Below, one piece after another: positions 25,808 through 35,905 of a stretch of 64,000 bases of DNA. Each line of letters begins with the position of its first letter. Position 1 is the stretch's first letter. The notes beneath the pieces are model-generated. The model was given only the letters and a program-made list of their open reading frames with translations, did not search any database and was not told the origin of the DNA. The position numbers were made by a program, and so were the translations under genes. The DNA is from Alphaproteobacteria bacterium (GTDB lineage: Bacteria > Pseudomonadota > Alphaproteobacteria > Micavibrionales > UBA2020): positions 186,001-250,000 of the forward strand of contig JAEUKT010000003.1 of the NCBI GenBank assembly GCA_016794125.1, written 5' to 3'.

Positions 25808-27703
25808 TTGTCCACCGCCCCCCAGACCGCGGAAGATCTGATCCAGCAGGCGCGCGCGCAACTGCAGCAAAAGCAGCTGGAGCCGGCGAAGGCCAGTTTT
25901 GAAGCATCCCTGAAGCTGCAAAAAACCGCCGCCGCCTATCGCGGGCTTGGTAATATCCAGTTCATGCTGCGCAACCACCGCGACAGCATCCCTTTCTTTG
26001 ACAAGGCGTTGGAGGTGGATGCGGGCGACCATGCGTCACTTGCCATGCTCGCGGAGGCATATTTCGAGCTGGGGAATACCGAAAAAGCAGTCGGTTATTC
26101 CACCCTTGCCATCGCCGCGGCACCCGCCGAAATCCGGTACAAGGAGCGGTTTATCCACATCTCCCGCGATGCGGTGTTTTTTCAATACAACCATGTTATA
26201 GAAAATACCCTGCTGGAATGCCTGAAAACCCCCGGCCTCGATTGTTCCGGCGCCCAGGGGCTTTGGTACAATACCTTTACCCTGAACCCCGATTTCCGGC
26301 GTTTATATGCGGTAAAACGCGCGGCCGAAAAACAGGGCGGTTTTTTTGGCAGGATCAAGGAACGCATGGCGGCATCCCTGCCCGCCAAGGATGATGCCAG
26401 CGTATCGTTTGATCCGGCATCGTTCGACAATGCGACGGATTTTTCACCGCTGATGAAACCGTTTTTCCTGCTCGGCCTTGAAAAAATCACGGTCTATACG
26501 GCAGCGTTCGAGGCATTTTTGACGCATCTGCGCCGTGCTTTACTGCTGCAACCTGAACGGTTTAACACGCAGGAAAGATTGTCGATTGCCGCGAGCCTGG
26601 CGCAATATTGTTTTAATACGGATTATATCCTGCATGTGACGGCTGAAGAAACCACGAAACTTGTTACGCTCGGCGTAACGCCCGTCGATATCGCGTTACG
26701 CGCCTGTTACGCCCCGTTACATCAGATCGCGGATATCGATGCGATAGCCAAAGGCTTTACGCAACTGGCGGAACTTTCCGGCGTGATTGAAACGCAAGTG
26801 ACCGAAGTACGCACGCGCGAAAATGCGGCAAGGAACATTCCCGCCATCACGCCGATCGCCGATGCCGTGTCGGTCAAGGTGCGCGAGCAGTACGAGGAAT
26901 CCCCCTACCCCCGCTGGAAAACAATCCCCCGCAATTTGACGCTGGAACGCGTGGCCGACCCGTTGCGCAAGCAAGGCGCGAAAATTTTGATCGCCGGTTG
27001 CGGCACAGGCCAGGAAGCGGCGCAGATCGCGACCGTGCTGCCGGATGCGCAGATACTTGCCGTCGATCTCAGCCTTGCCAGCCTGTCCTATGCGCAGACG
27101 CAAACCGGTAAACTGGGTTTCAAAAACATTACCTTCCGGCAGGCGGATATTTTGCAACTGGGCAGCCTGACCGAGCGTTTTGACGGCATTATTTCGGGCG
27201 GCGTATTGCACCATTTGCACGACCCGCTAAAAGGCTGGGAAGTGCTGACGGGCCTGCTGAACCCGGGCGGCCAGATGCGCATCGCGCTTTACAGCAAAAT
27301 CGCGCGCAAGCATCTGGTCGTCGCGCAAGACATCATCAAGCAAAAAGGTTTCCCGCCGACAATCGAAGGCATGCGCGATTTCCGGCAGCAGAGCGCGGCA
27401 CTGCTCGACCGTGATGTACTCAACACCATTTCTGCGGTCAGCGATTATTACCATGCCGCCATGTACCGCGACATGCTGTTCCATGTGCAGGAACATTGCT
27501 TTGATATTCCCGGCATCGATGCGGCGCTGAAAAAACTAGGCCTGACATTCCAGCAATTCATTTTGCCGCCCGCCATCATCGCGCAATATATCGCCGCCTA
27601 TCCGTCCGATCCCGCCGCGACGTCGCTGGCCAATTGGCATAAATTCGAACAATCACATCCGCAACTTTTCCTTGGCATGTACCAATTCTGGTGCCGGAAA
27701 TGA
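25808..27703 (+). CDS. TPR protein with C-terminal SAM methyltransferase, copy 1
   Basis: A 631-residue fusion. Residues ~1-110 are tetratricopeptide repeats (AAYRGLGNIQFMLRNHRDSI, ASLAMLAEAYFELGNTEKAV). Residues ~110-350 are helical and unrecognised. The methyltransferase follows: a lead motif EQYEESPYPRW, motif I ILIAGCGTGQEA, an acidic strand end (ILAVDLSLASL), then ISGGVLHHLHDP and LLNPGGQMRIALYS. No ATG is available upstream of the conserved region, because an in-frame TAA lies at 25784-25786; the TTG at 25808 is the only reasonable start, and it lacks a strong ribosome-binding site. Followed after 19 bases by a full-length paralogue. Confidence 0.82.
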   Translation: MSTAPQTAEDLIQQARAQLQQKQLEPAKASFEASLKLQKTAAAYRGLGNIQFMLRNHRDSIPFFDKALEVDAGDHASLAMLAEAYFELGNTEKAVGYSTLAIAAAPAEIRYKERFIHISRDAVFFQYNHVIENTLLECLKTPGLDCSGAQGLWYNTFTLNPDFRRLYAVKRAAEKQGGFFGRIKERMAASLPAKDDASVSFDPASFDNATDFSPLMKPFFLLGLEKITVYTAAFEAFLTHLRRALLLQPERFNTQERLSIAASLAQYCFNTDYILHVTAEETTKLVTLGVTPVDIALRACYAPLHQIADIDAIAKGFTQLAELSGVIETQVTEVRTRENAARNIPAITPIADAVSVKVREQYEESPYPRWKTIPRNLTLERVADPLRKQGAKILIAGCGTGQEAAQIATVLPDAQILAVDLSLASLSYAQTQTGKLGFKNITFRQADILQLGSLTERFDGIISGGVLHHLHDPLKGWEVLTGLLNPGGQMRIALYSKIARKHLVVAQDIIKQKGFPPTIEGMRDFRQQSAALLDRDVLNTISAVSDYYHAAMYRDMLFHVQEHCFDIPGIDAALKKLGLTFQQFILPPAIIAQYIAAYPSDPAATSLANWHKFEQSHPQLFLGMYQFWCRK

Positions 27704-27722
27704 GGCGATTTCAGGAAGCATC

Positions 27723-29576
27723 ATGAGCCAGATCAACGAACTCAACCTCGCCGCTAAAGGCATGATCGAGCAAAAGCGTTTTGATGACGCGCGCAAGACG
27801 CTGGAGCAGTCGATCGCCCTGCAAAAAAATCCCGTCGCTTTACGTTATATGGGCGTGTTGTGCCGCTTTACCCGGCAACTGCCCGAAGCGGTTGTCTGGC
27901 ATCAGGAGTCCCTCAAGCTTGCGCCCGACGACCCTGCCACCCTGTCACAGCTGGCGGAGACGTTTTTTGACGCAGGTGACATGCTGCAGGCCTGTGCCTA
28001 TTACGCCTTTGCCATCCGCCACGACCCCGCGAACATCGCCTATCTGGAACGCTTCATCGGCATGAGCCAGCGCGTCAGCTTCGTCAATTACAACGAAGTG
28101 GTCGAGGAAGCCATCGTCACCTGCCTGAAAACCCCGCAGATCGACGTTTATCCGCTGCAGGCGCTGTGGTTCAACACTTTCCTGCTGCATCCCGCGATGC
28201 AACCACTTTATGCGCCCTCAAAAGGCCTGCTGGGCGGATTGCTCGGGAAGCCGCTGCCCGATACGCTGCCATCGGGCACTGCGCTGAAACCGCTGTTATC
28301 GCCATTTTTCGTGCTTGGACTGCGCCACCTGACGATCTTCAGCCTTGAATTCGAAAATTTCATCGCCCGCCTGCGCCGTACATTGCTGACGGATAAGGAC
28401 GCAGCTGTTGCCGCATTGGGCACGGAAAGCTTTGCGCGGCTCGCGGGTGCTGTATCCCATTATGCCTATAATACCGAATATATCCTTGTCCCGACGTCCG
28501 CCGAAAACGCGGCGGTCGAAAGCCTGAGACAAGCCATCGCGACACAGCCGGAGCAGCACCTGATCGCGCTGTATGCATGCTACGCGCCGCTTCACCTACT
28601 ACCAAATGCGCGAGAGCTTGAAAAATCTTTCGCACAATCGCCAATCGCCGATGTGATTGCCCTGCAGCTGACCGAACACTTTGAATTGCAGGCGCGCCGC
28701 CTTGAAATTCCCGCTATCACCAGCATCGATGACGAAGTATCGAAACTGGTGCGCGAGCAGTACGAGGAATCGCCATACCCGAAATGGGGCAAACTCCCCA
28801 AATGGCTGGTTGTCGAGAAGCCTGCTGAAGCGCTCCGGCAAAAAGGCGCGCAAATTCTGGTCGCGGGCTGCGGCACCGGGCACGAGGCCTTGCAATATGC
28901 CGTGCTGTTCCCCGAAGCCGAAGTGCTGGCCGTGGACCTCAGCCTCACCAGCATGGCCTATGGCATGGGCAAGGCGCGCGAATTCGGCATCACCAACATC
29001 ACCTTCCGTCAGGCGGATATCCTGCGCCTTGGCGAAATCGGGCGGCAGTTCGACTGCATCGTGTCGGGCGGCGTGCTGCATCACATCAAGGACATGTTCC
29101 GCGCCTGGGAAGTCCTGACCGGCATGCTGAAGCCGGGCGGTGTCATGAAAATCGCGCTTTACAGCCGCACCGCGCGCCGCAACCTGATCGCCTGCCACGA
29201 CATCATCCGCAAAAGCTATCCGGGGCTTGATCTTGCCGGCATGCGCGATTTCCGCCACAACAGCGACAAGATTGTCGGCAAAAAACTGGTCGCGTCGTTG
29301 AGCGGCTTCGAGGATTATTATCACCTGTCGATGTATCGCGACATGATGTTCCATGTGCAGGAACGCAACCTGAACCTTGATGAAATTTCGGACATGCTGG
29401 ACAAACTGGGCCTCGGCTTCGTCGAATTCAGCATCCCGCAACCGGTCAAAACGCAGTATGCCGCAGCCTTCCCCGCCGACGCGCCGGGCGGCACGCTGGC
29501 GCATTGGGCGGCCTTTGAAAAAGCCGCGCCGGACACCTTCAAGGCCTGCTACATTTTCTGGTGCCGGAAAAGCTAG
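27723..29576 (+). CDS. TPR protein with C-terminal SAM methyltransferase, copy 2
   Basis: A 617-residue paralogue of the preceding protein in the same order: N-terminal TPR-like helices (ALRYMGVLCRFTRQLPEAVVWHQ), an unrecognised helical middle, EQYEESPYPKW, motif I ILVAGCGTGHEA, VLAVDLSLTSMAYG, VSGGVLHHIKDM, LKPGGVMKIALYS, and a matching C-terminus ending in IFWCRK. The ATG at 27723 has AGGAAG just upstream; the frame also extends back into the end of copy 1. The two proteins align along their whole length, so this is an in-place duplication. Possible targets are proteins or glycans; the sequence does not say. Confidence 0.85.
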   Translation: MSQINELNLAAKGMIEQKRFDDARKTLEQSIALQKNPVALRYMGVLCRFTRQLPEAVVWHQESLKLAPDDPATLSQLAETFFDAGDMLQACAYYAFAIRHDPANIAYLERFIGMSQRVSFVNYNEVVEEAIVTCLKTPQIDVYPLQALWFNTFLLHPAMQPLYAPSKGLLGGLLGKPLPDTLPSGTALKPLLSPFFVLGLRHLTIFSLEFENFIARLRRTLLTDKDAAVAALGTESFARLAGAVSHYAYNTEYILVPTSAENAAVESLRQAIATQPEQHLIALYACYAPLHLLPNARELEKSFAQSPIADVIALQLTEHFELQARRLEIPAITSIDDEVSKLVREQYEESPYPKWGKLPKWLVVEKPAEALRQKGAQILVAGCGTGHEALQYAVLFPEAEVLAVDLSLTSMAYGMGKAREFGITNITFRQADILRLGEIGRQFDCIVSGGVLHHIKDMFRAWEVLTGMLKPGGVMKIALYSRTARRNLIACHDIIRKSYPGLDLAGMRDFRHNSDKIVGKKLVASLSGFEDYYHLSMYRDMMFHVQERNLNLDEISDMLDKLGLGFVEFSIPQPVKTQYAAAFPADAPGGTLAHWAAFEKAAPDTFKACYIFWCRKS

Positions 29577-29615
29577 CCTATTAACATATTCCGACCGTTT
29601 CCAGCGATAAAGCAG

Positions 29616-29644
29616 TTGCATCCGGAGTACCCCAATTTTATCCT
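29616..29644 (+). promoter_or_regulatory. Probable promoter for fumC
   Basis: TTGCAT (29616-29621) and TATCCT (29639-29644) with a 17-base spacer, in the 109-base gap between the TPR-methyltransferase and fumC. Both are four-of-six matches. Transcription would start near 29651, about 35 bases before the fumC ATG. Confidence 0.4.
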
Positions 29645-29685
29645 GCGTTAACGAACAAGCTTGCCTCCCATAAAGGAAAACAAAA

Positions 29686-31122
29686 ATGGCAAAATCCTCC
29701 TCCATGAAAAACGGCGCTGCACCCAAAGACCCAGGCGTGCGCATCGAAACGGATTCGATGGGCGAGGTCGAGGTTTCGGCGCGAAAATACTGGGGCGCGC
29801 AAACGCAACGGTCGTTGCAGAATTTCAAGATCGGCGTCGAACGCATGCCGCTGCCCCTCGTCCGCGCGCTGGGCGTGCAGAAAAAGGCGGCGGCGCTCGC
29901 GAATATCGAGCTGAAAATTCTCGATCCTAAAATCGGTGCGGCGATTGTCGATGCCGCCGAAGAAGTGATGGACGGCACGCTGAACGATCATTTCCCGCTG
30001 GTCGTCTGGCAGACCGGTTCCGGCACGCAGACCAACATGAACATCAACGAAGTCGTTTCAAACCGCGCGATCGAGATCATGGGCGGCGAAATGGGTTCGA
30101 AAAAGCCCGTGCATCCGAACGATCATGTGAACATGGGACAGTCGTCGAACGACACCTTCCCGACCGTCATGCACATCGCAGCGGTCGAGCAGATCAGCCA
30201 TGAACTGCTGCCCGCCATGGAAAAACTGACCAAGGCGCTGGCCAAGAAATCCAAGGAATTCACGAAAATCATCAAGATCGGCCGCACCCATTTGCAGGAC
30301 GCGACGCCCGTCACGCTCGGCCAGGAATTTTCCGGTTATGCCGTGCAGGTGAAATACGGCATCGAGCGCGTGCAGGCATGCCTGCCCCGCCTGTCGCAAC
30401 TGGCGCAGGGCGGCACGGCCGTCGGCACCGGCCTGAACTGCAAACGCGGCTTTGCACAGCTGTTCGCCAAAAAGGTTTCCGAGATTACGCAGCTGGAATT
30501 CACAAGCGCCGAAAACAAGTTCGAGGCGATGGCCGCGCATGACGCGATCGTCGAAACCTCCGGCGCGCTCAACACAATCGCCTGCTCGCTCATGAAAATC
30601 GCGAACGACATCCGCCTGCTGGGTTCCGGCCCGCGTTGCGGCATCGGCGAGATTCACTTGCCGGAAAACGAACCCGGCTCGTCGATCATGCCCGGCAAGG
30701 TCAACCCGACCCAGTCGGAAGCGATGACAATGGTCTGCGCGCAAGTGATGGGCAACCACACCACCATTTCGGTTGCAGGTTCCAACGGCCATTTCGAGCT
30801 GAACGTTTTCAAGCCCGTCATGATCTATAACCTGCTGCAATCGATCCGCCTGCTGGCGGATGCGTGCAACAGCTTTACGGATAATTGCGTCGTCGGGATC
30901 GAGGCAAACACCGACCGCATCAAGAAACTGCTGGATGAAAGCCTGATGCTGGTGACCGCGCTGAACCCTGTCATTGGATATGACAATGCCGCCAAGATCG
31001 CCAAAAAGGCGCTGCGTGAAGACAAGACATTGAAACAAGCCGCAATTGCGCTTAAACTTTTAACATCGGAGGCTTTCGATGAAGCCGTCCGCCCCGAGAA
31101 TATGATTGGTCCAAAGGATTGA
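29686..31122 (+). CDS. fumC: Fumarate hydratase class II
   Basis: A 478-residue FumC, the iron-independent fumarase of the TCA cycle, interconverting fumarate and malate. Landmarks: [28 protein letters not shown], the catalytic histidine region [10 protein letters not shown], and the signature [13 protein letters not shown]. There is an N-terminal extension of about 15 residues before the conserved [21 protein letters not shown] precedes the ATG. A ribbon-helix-helix gene follows directly, its start almost touching the fumC stop. Confidence 0.97.
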   Translation: MAKSSSMKNGAAPKDPGVRIETDSMGEVEVSARKYWGAQTQRSLQNFKIGVERMPLPLVRALGVQKKAAALANIELKILDPKIGAAIVDAAEEVMDGTLNDHFPLVVWQTGSGTQTNMNINEVVSNRAIEIMGGEMGSKKPVHPNDHVNMGQSSNDTFPTVMHIAAVEQISHELLPAMEKLTKALAKKSKEFTKIIKIGRTHLQDATPVTLGQEFSGYAVQVKYGIERVQACLPRLSQLAQGGTAVGTGLNCKRGFAQLFAKKVSEITQLEFTSAENKFEAMAAHDAIVETSGALNTIACSLMKIANDIRLLGSGPRCGIGEIHLPENEPGSSIMPGKVNPTQSEAMTMVCAQVMGNHTTISVAGSNGHFELNVFKPVMIYNLLQSIRLLADACNSFTDNCVVGIEANTDRIKKLLDESLMLVTALNPVIGYDNAAKIAKKALREDKTLKQAAIALKLLTSEAFDEAVRPENMIGPKD

Positions 31123-31124
31123 AA

Positions 31125-31361
31125 GTGCCACGTCGTTTATCGCAGAAGCATTCTGTCACGGTAGCTGGACACCGTACCAGCATCACGCTCGAAGTCGCAT
31201 TTTGGGAATCCCTGAAAGAAATCGCGACGGCGAAAAGCAAATCCGTGAACTGCCTGATTGCCGAGATTGATGTCGCGCAGCCTGAAAACCTGTCGAGCGC
31301 TTTGCGCGTATATATCCTCGACTTCTACAAGCACCCCGAACTTCATACCGGTTCGAAGTAA
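31125..31361 (+). CDS. Ribbon-helix-helix domain protein (RHH_4 type)
   Basis: A 78-residue protein with a single ribbon-helix-helix fold: a basic strand (KHSVTVAGHRTSITLE), helix A (FWESLKEIATAKS) and helix B (NLSSALRVYILDFY), as in the RHH_4 family common in Alphaproteobacteria. It should bind DNA as a dimer, although many members have no known target. I favour the GTG at 31125, seven bases after AAAGGA; a TTG at 31119 overlapping the fumC stop is the alternative. The gene sits directly behind fumC and may regulate it, which is inference. Confidence 0.75.
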   Translation: MPRRLSQKHSVTVAGHRTSITLEVAFWESLKEIATAKSKSVNCLIAEIDVAQPENLSSALRVYILDFYKHPELHTGSK

Positions 31362-31367
31362 TCTCCC

Positions 31368-34300
31368 CTATTCCAATATTTCATCACCGCGCGGTGTCGC
31401 AGCTGGCGGCTGATCTGCCGGTGGCATTTCCGGCGGTTGTTCGCCACGCACGCCTTCAGGCGTATCAGGTTCCGGCGGCATCGCGTTGAGACGGTCCAGC
31501 ACGCCCTTCATGCCGTCATCGCCTGTTGCGGGAACGGTCACGGGCGTTTCCGGCGGCGGCGCATCTGTCTGTGCGCCGGTATCGTGCAGCTCCTCGGTCT
31601 CGATCGGGATATTGTTGATGATGCTGCCGGCCCCGTCTTCCACAGCGCCCGGCGCAGGCGCTGTCGATGCCGGTGGCAGATATTGTTCTTCATCAGGCGT
31701 GCGCGCCTGCGGCATACCGGGCTGTGCGGGCTGGACATCCGGCGAAAGCTGCTGTTGCGGAATACCGGCGGCAGCATCCGGCACCATGACGGCAGGTTCG
31801 GGCGCGGCATTGGTCGTCAGCCAGATTTCGACAGGTTTCAGGCCAACGCTGTAATCGGCTGCCTTGCCCATCGGGCCAGAGCGGTTGACGGCGAAAGACG
31901 GGAAAGCGGCAATGCCCTTCAGCTGGACATCCGCCTTGGCGCTGAACGTCTCAGGCTGAAGGTCGAAAGCGCCCGTCACAGTCGCCACCGCATCCGCATC
32001 CAGCAGACGCAGTTTTTCAATCGTGATTTTCGCATCGGCGATTTTCAGCGATGCCTCAACGTTCCTGTATGTCGTGTCTTCGGATCGCAGCGCCTTGACG
32101 AAGTCACCCGCCAGGTTTTCAGAGCGGCTGCCCTTGGTGTCATTTATAAAGCGGCCTGCGGCGCGCGGACTGAAATCATGCACCTTCAGGCTGGTCGCCT
32201 TGATGTCGATGTCGCCATCGGTGCCGCTGAACCAGTTTTTGTCCTGATCTTTGCTGTCTTCGGCGATATCCATCGTGATATCGCCCTGCCCCAGTGTAAA
32301 GCCCTTCATTTCCATCAGGTCAGCCAGCTGCTGCAAATCGGCATTGGTGACCGTGCCCTTCAGCGTACCTTTCCAGATGCCGTCTTTGCGCGCGGCGGTG
32401 GTTTCGGCCGAAACTGTACCGTTCCACAATTCGCCCTTCATCTCGGACACCTTGATCTCGTCGGGCGAGGCGTTCAGCTGTAGTTCGGCATTGGCGATAT
32501 CATTGCTGCGCCAGACGAGTTTTTGTGATTTCAGGCGCAGTTCTAGCGCATCCGACAACTTCCAGTCTTCCCACAACCAGCGGTCGAAGTTAATTTCCGG
32601 TGCGGTCAGGTCGCCCACATATTTCCCGTCACGGCGGCTCAGCGTACCGGTAACGTCGCCCGCCTTTATATTCTCGAACTGGTACGTGCCGCGCGTGCCG
32701 TTCAGCTTCGCGCTGAATGAAAATTTGCTATCTGCTGCAAACAGCTTGTCGACGGGCAGGCCGATCTGTGTCCAGCTGGCGTTTTTCATTTCGACATTAT
32801 TCACGTAGGAATATGTGCCCTGATTGCCGGCGGTTGCCGTGCCCGACAGAGACACATCGCCACCCTGCGAAACGCCTTCAGCCGTAAAGGAATAGGCCTT
32901 GGCGTCACCTTTGACATGCCCCTTAAGCGCGGCGGAATTCGAGCCCCAGAGCGGCGGCGGGATTTCGATGCCATAGCCGGACAATCCGCCCAGCTGCGAC
33001 ACCTTCACGCTGTAATCCATATCCATACCTGCAAGCGGGTTGAGCGAGGAAATCTTGCCCTGCGCGTCGAAATTGCCGTCATTCGCGAACGTGCCGGACA
33101 TATTTTCGACAGACAGAACGCCGTCATCGACCTTTCCCTTGAAAACAAAATCGCTGCCGGTCAGGCTCCCCTTGGTGAAGTCCTTCACATGTATTGTCAA
33201 TACTGCATCCGACGCCATAACCTTTTGCATGAAGCCCGCATAATCATCCGACAGCACCGCTGTCACATCGGCCTTGTCGAGGTTCAGGATCGCGTCAAAG
33301 GCAGGCATCTTGCCGCCGCGCTTGATATTCAATACGCCGGAAATGCCCGTTGTTTCGTTGATTTTTCCATTGATGTCGAACAGGCTGATATCGTCGGCCT
33401 TGATGTCAAGACTGCCGGCCAGGCTTGTTTTTTTCACAAGTCCGGTCGCGCCAAGCGATTTCAAAATATTGCTTTCAGGCATCAGGTTGCCGCCCAGCAT
33501 CTTTTGCACGTCTTCTGAATTCACCTGTATCGAATAAGCTGCATATTGCGTTTTGGGTGTCACGACACCCGCCATGCGGATTTTCGATTTTCCGGGCAGG
33601 TCGATACGCAGTTCCTTGACGACCCATTCTTTGTCGTTGCCTTCAATCGCCGCTGTTATGCCCGGCACCCAGGTGCCGTTAAAGGTGACGCTGCGCGCCT
33701 TTACCTTCAGGTGCGGCGTGAAGCCTGCCGGCAACTCGATAAAGCCCGGCTTACCCGTCACTTTCAGGTCGCTGGCATCAAGATCGGCCGTGACTTCAGG
33801 TTTCTTTCCCGGCACGAAAACGGCGGAAACGCTGCCCTTCACATCGCCTTTCTTGCCGATCTTTCCCTTGATATCCGTCAGCGCGGCCTCGCCCGTTTTC
33901 AGGTTGAGCATAGCGGTTATATCGGCAGGTTCGGCCATAAAATCGAGGCGGTTCAGGAATTCGCTGTCAAACAGGCTGCCCAGCGTGCCTTGTGCAACCG
34001 ACACTTCCCCCTGCAATCCAATGCCTTGCGCGAAATCGGCAACGCCGTTGAATTTGACCTGCGGCAGGTTTTCGGCCGGCGTAAATGCGATATTCAGCGG
34101 AACAGGCGCGCCCTGCTCATATTTCCCCGTCCCTGCCTCGATGCCGACGACTGTGTCCTTATAACGCATATCGCCCTTGATGCGGTACGGGCCCGCCAGC
34201 GTATCGGCGGATGTCGCCAGGTTCAGGTTATCCACCTGCCATTCCGTACCTGTCGCGTGGTCGAGGTAATGCAGCGTGCCGCCGGTCATGCTGACCTGGC

Positions 34301-34736
34301 TCAGGCGCACGGCTTCGGCGTTCGGCCCTGCGCGCTCGCCCGCCGTAAAAATGCCTGTCCAGTTTGCCGTACCGTCCTGCAGCGTTTCGAAATGCAATTC
34401 GGGCGCATCGAGGTTGATGGTTTCAATCTCATAGCGGCCCTGCAGCAACGGCCCGAGCTTCATGCGGGCTTCCAGCTGCTTCAGCTTCATCAGCTGCGGC
34501 GCTTTCGCGCCTTCGATATTCGCGAGAGTTACGTCTTCCAGCACGATTTGCGGGTTCGGCAGGATGCGGAACGACACTTTGCCGCCTACATCGATCTTGC
34601 GGGCGATATAGGGTTCCAGCTGCGAAACGATTTTATCCTTGTGCTTGCTCCAGTCGATAAAGCCGGGCGCGACAAGCGCAATTGCACCGAGAAAAAGTGA
34701 CAGGAAAAAGAGGTAGGCGACGGCCTTTTTCATCAT
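31368..34736 (-). CDS. AsmA-family envelope protein
   Basis: A 1122-residue inner-membrane-anchored periplasmic protein. One N-terminal membrane segment (AVAYLFFLSLFLGAIALVAPGFIDW) is followed by the AsmA N-domain (ARKIDVGGKVSFRILPNPQIVLEDVTLAN), a long beta-strand-rich body and a second AsmA-type domain near residues 850-1000. The last ~130 residues are Pro/Glu-rich and disordered. AsmA-like proteins form bridge-like grooves that move phospholipids to the outer membrane or affect its assembly. Its ATG overlaps the lpxB stop, making it the last gene of the lipid A operon. The exact start may be 34736 or 34733. Confidence 0.88.
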   Translation of the reverse strand: MMKKAVAYLFFLSLFLGAIALVAPGFIDWSKHKDKIVSQLEPYIARKIDVGGKVSFRILPNPQIVLEDVTLANIEGAKAPQLMKLKQLEARMKLGPLLQGRYEIETINLDAPELHFETLQDGTANWTGIFTAGERAGPNAEAVRLSQVSMTGGTLHYLDHATGTEWQVDNLNLATSADTLAGPYRIKGDMRYKDTVVGIEAGTGKYEQGAPVPLNIAFTPAENLPQVKFNGVADFAQGIGLQGEVSVAQGTLGSLFDSEFLNRLDFMAEPADITAMLNLKTGEAALTDIKGKIGKKGDVKGSVSAVFVPGKKPEVTADLDASDLKVTGKPGFIELPAGFTPHLKVKARSVTFNGTWVPGITAAIEGNDKEWVVKELRIDLPGKSKIRMAGVVTPKTQYAAYSIQVNSEDVQKMLGGNLMPESNILKSLGATGLVKKTSLAGSLDIKADDISLFDINGKINETTGISGVLNIKRGGKMPAFDAILNLDKADVTAVLSDDYAGFMQKVMASDAVLTIHVKDFTKGSLTGSDFVFKGKVDDGVLSVENMSGTFANDGNFDAQGKISSLNPLAGMDMDYSVKVSQLGGLSGYGIEIPPPLWGSNSAALKGHVKGDAKAYSFTAEGVSQGGDVSLSGTATAGNQGTYSYVNNVEMKNASWTQIGLPVDKLFAADSKFSFSAKLNGTRGTYQFENIKAGDVTGTLSRRDGKYVGDLTAPEINFDRWLWEDWKLSDALELRLKSQKLVWRSNDIANAELQLNASPDEIKVSEMKGELWNGTVSAETTAARKDGIWKGTLKGTVTNADLQQLADLMEMKGFTLGQGDITMDIAEDSKDQDKNWFSGTDGDIDIKATSLKVHDFSPRAAGRFINDTKGSRSENLAGDFVKALRSEDTTYRNVEASLKIADAKITIEKLRLLDADAVATVTGAFDLQPETFSAKADVQLKGIAAFPSFAVNRSGPMGKAADYSVGLKPVEIWLTTNAAPEPAVMVPDAAAGIPQQQLSPDVQPAQPGMPQARTPDEEQYLPPASTAPAPGAVEDGAGSIINNIPIETEELHDTGAQTDAPPPETPVTVPATGDDGMKGVLDRLNAMPPEPDTPEGVRGEQPPEMPPADQPPAATPRGDEILE

Positions 34737-35905
34737 GACGGGTTCTTCCACTTCTCGATCACGCCCAATACGGCCTGCGCCGCTTTCTGGCCGGGCGTTT
34801 CAGGGTCACCAAGGCCGATCTTAATCAACGCCTCGCGGAAATCCATCAGCTGCGCGACGCGGCTTTCCTTGTCGCCCATCAGGCGCAGCAGCTCTTTCGA
34901 CATCGGCACCGGCTCGCACTGGTCAAGCAGCAATTCGGGAACAACGGGACGCTTAAGCAGGATATTGACGAGGTTGACATACGGCGTCTTGATCAGCCGC
35001 TTCGCCCACCATGCCGAAATCGGGCTGAGTTTATAGGCAATGATATGCGGCGTATCCGATACAGCCAGTTCCAGCGACACCGTGCCGGAGGCCGCAATCG
35101 CAATCACGCTGGCGGCAAAACAATCGAATTTTTCTTCCTCGGAATACACAAGGATCGGGTTGATGCCTTTGCCCTGAAAAAATTTGTCTATGGTGTCCTT
35201 CAGGTGCGGCAGCGTGGGGATCACAATGACGGCGTTATGCTTGTTCCGCAACACGATATCGGCGGCATCGCAGAATTTATCCAGCAGGCGCGACAGCTCG
35301 CTCATGCGGCTGCCCGGCAGCATGCAGAGGATCGGCTGGTCGGCTTTCAGCCCGTGATTGCGGCGGAAACGGTCGCCGTCGCCGCGGTTTTCACGTTCCA
35401 CGACCGGGTGTCCGACGAATGTCGCGGCAAGGCCGTGCTTTTCAAAATACGGCGGCTCGAACGGCAGCAGCGTCAAAAGATGGTCGAGGAATTTCGACAC
35501 TTTCTCCGCCCTGCCCGGCCGCCACGCCCAAACGCTGGGCGCGACATAATGGATGAACGGCACGCCCTTTGATTTCGGGCGCGCCTTTTTAACCACACGG
35601 AAGCAGAAATCGGGAGAGTCGATGGTGATGACGGCATCCGGTTTCTGATTGATGATTTCCTTGGCGGTCTGGCGGATACGGCCCAAAATGGCCAGCGCGC
35701 GCGGCAGGACTTCCGCAAGCCCCATGACCGATAATTCTTCCATCGGGAACAGGCTGGTCAACCCCTCCTCCGTCATGCGGCGACCGCCGACTCCGGTGAA
35801 TTGTGCATCGGGGTGCGTCTGCTTGATTGCGCGCATCAGGTTGCCGCCCAGCAGGTCGCCCGACGCCTCGCCCGCGATAATAAAAATGCGAAGCGGTGCT
35901 GTCAT
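34733..35905 (-). CDS. lpxB: Lipid-A-disaccharide synthase
   Basis: A 390-residue LpxB, joining UDP-2,3-diacylglucosamine and lipid X into the disaccharide of lipid A at the inner membrane. The opening IIAGEASGDLLGGNLMRAI, the FTGVGGRRM stretch and the central CMLPGSRMSEL motif are diagnostic. Length is normal. It overlaps lpxI by 4 bases upstream and the AsmA-family gene downstream, so the three are translationally coupled. Confidence 0.96.
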   Translation of the reverse strand: MTAPLRIFIIAGEASGDLLGGNLMRAIKQTHPDAQFTGVGGRRMTEEGLTSLFPMEELSVMGLAEVLPRALAILGRIRQTAKEIINQKPDAVITIDSPDFCFRVVKKARPKSKGVPFIHYVAPSVWAWRPGRAEKVSKFLDHLLTLLPFEPPYFEKHGLAATFVGHPVVERENRGDGDRFRRNHGLKADQPILCMLPGSRMSELSRLLDKFCDAADIVLRNKHNAVIVIPTLPHLKDTIDKFFQGKGINPILVYSEEEKFDCFAASVIAIAASGTVSLELAVSDTPHIIAYKLSPISAWWAKRLIKTPYVNLVNILLKRPVVPELLLDQCEPVPMSKELLRLMGDKESRVAQLMDFREALIKIGLGDPETPGQKAAQAVLGVIEKWKNPS

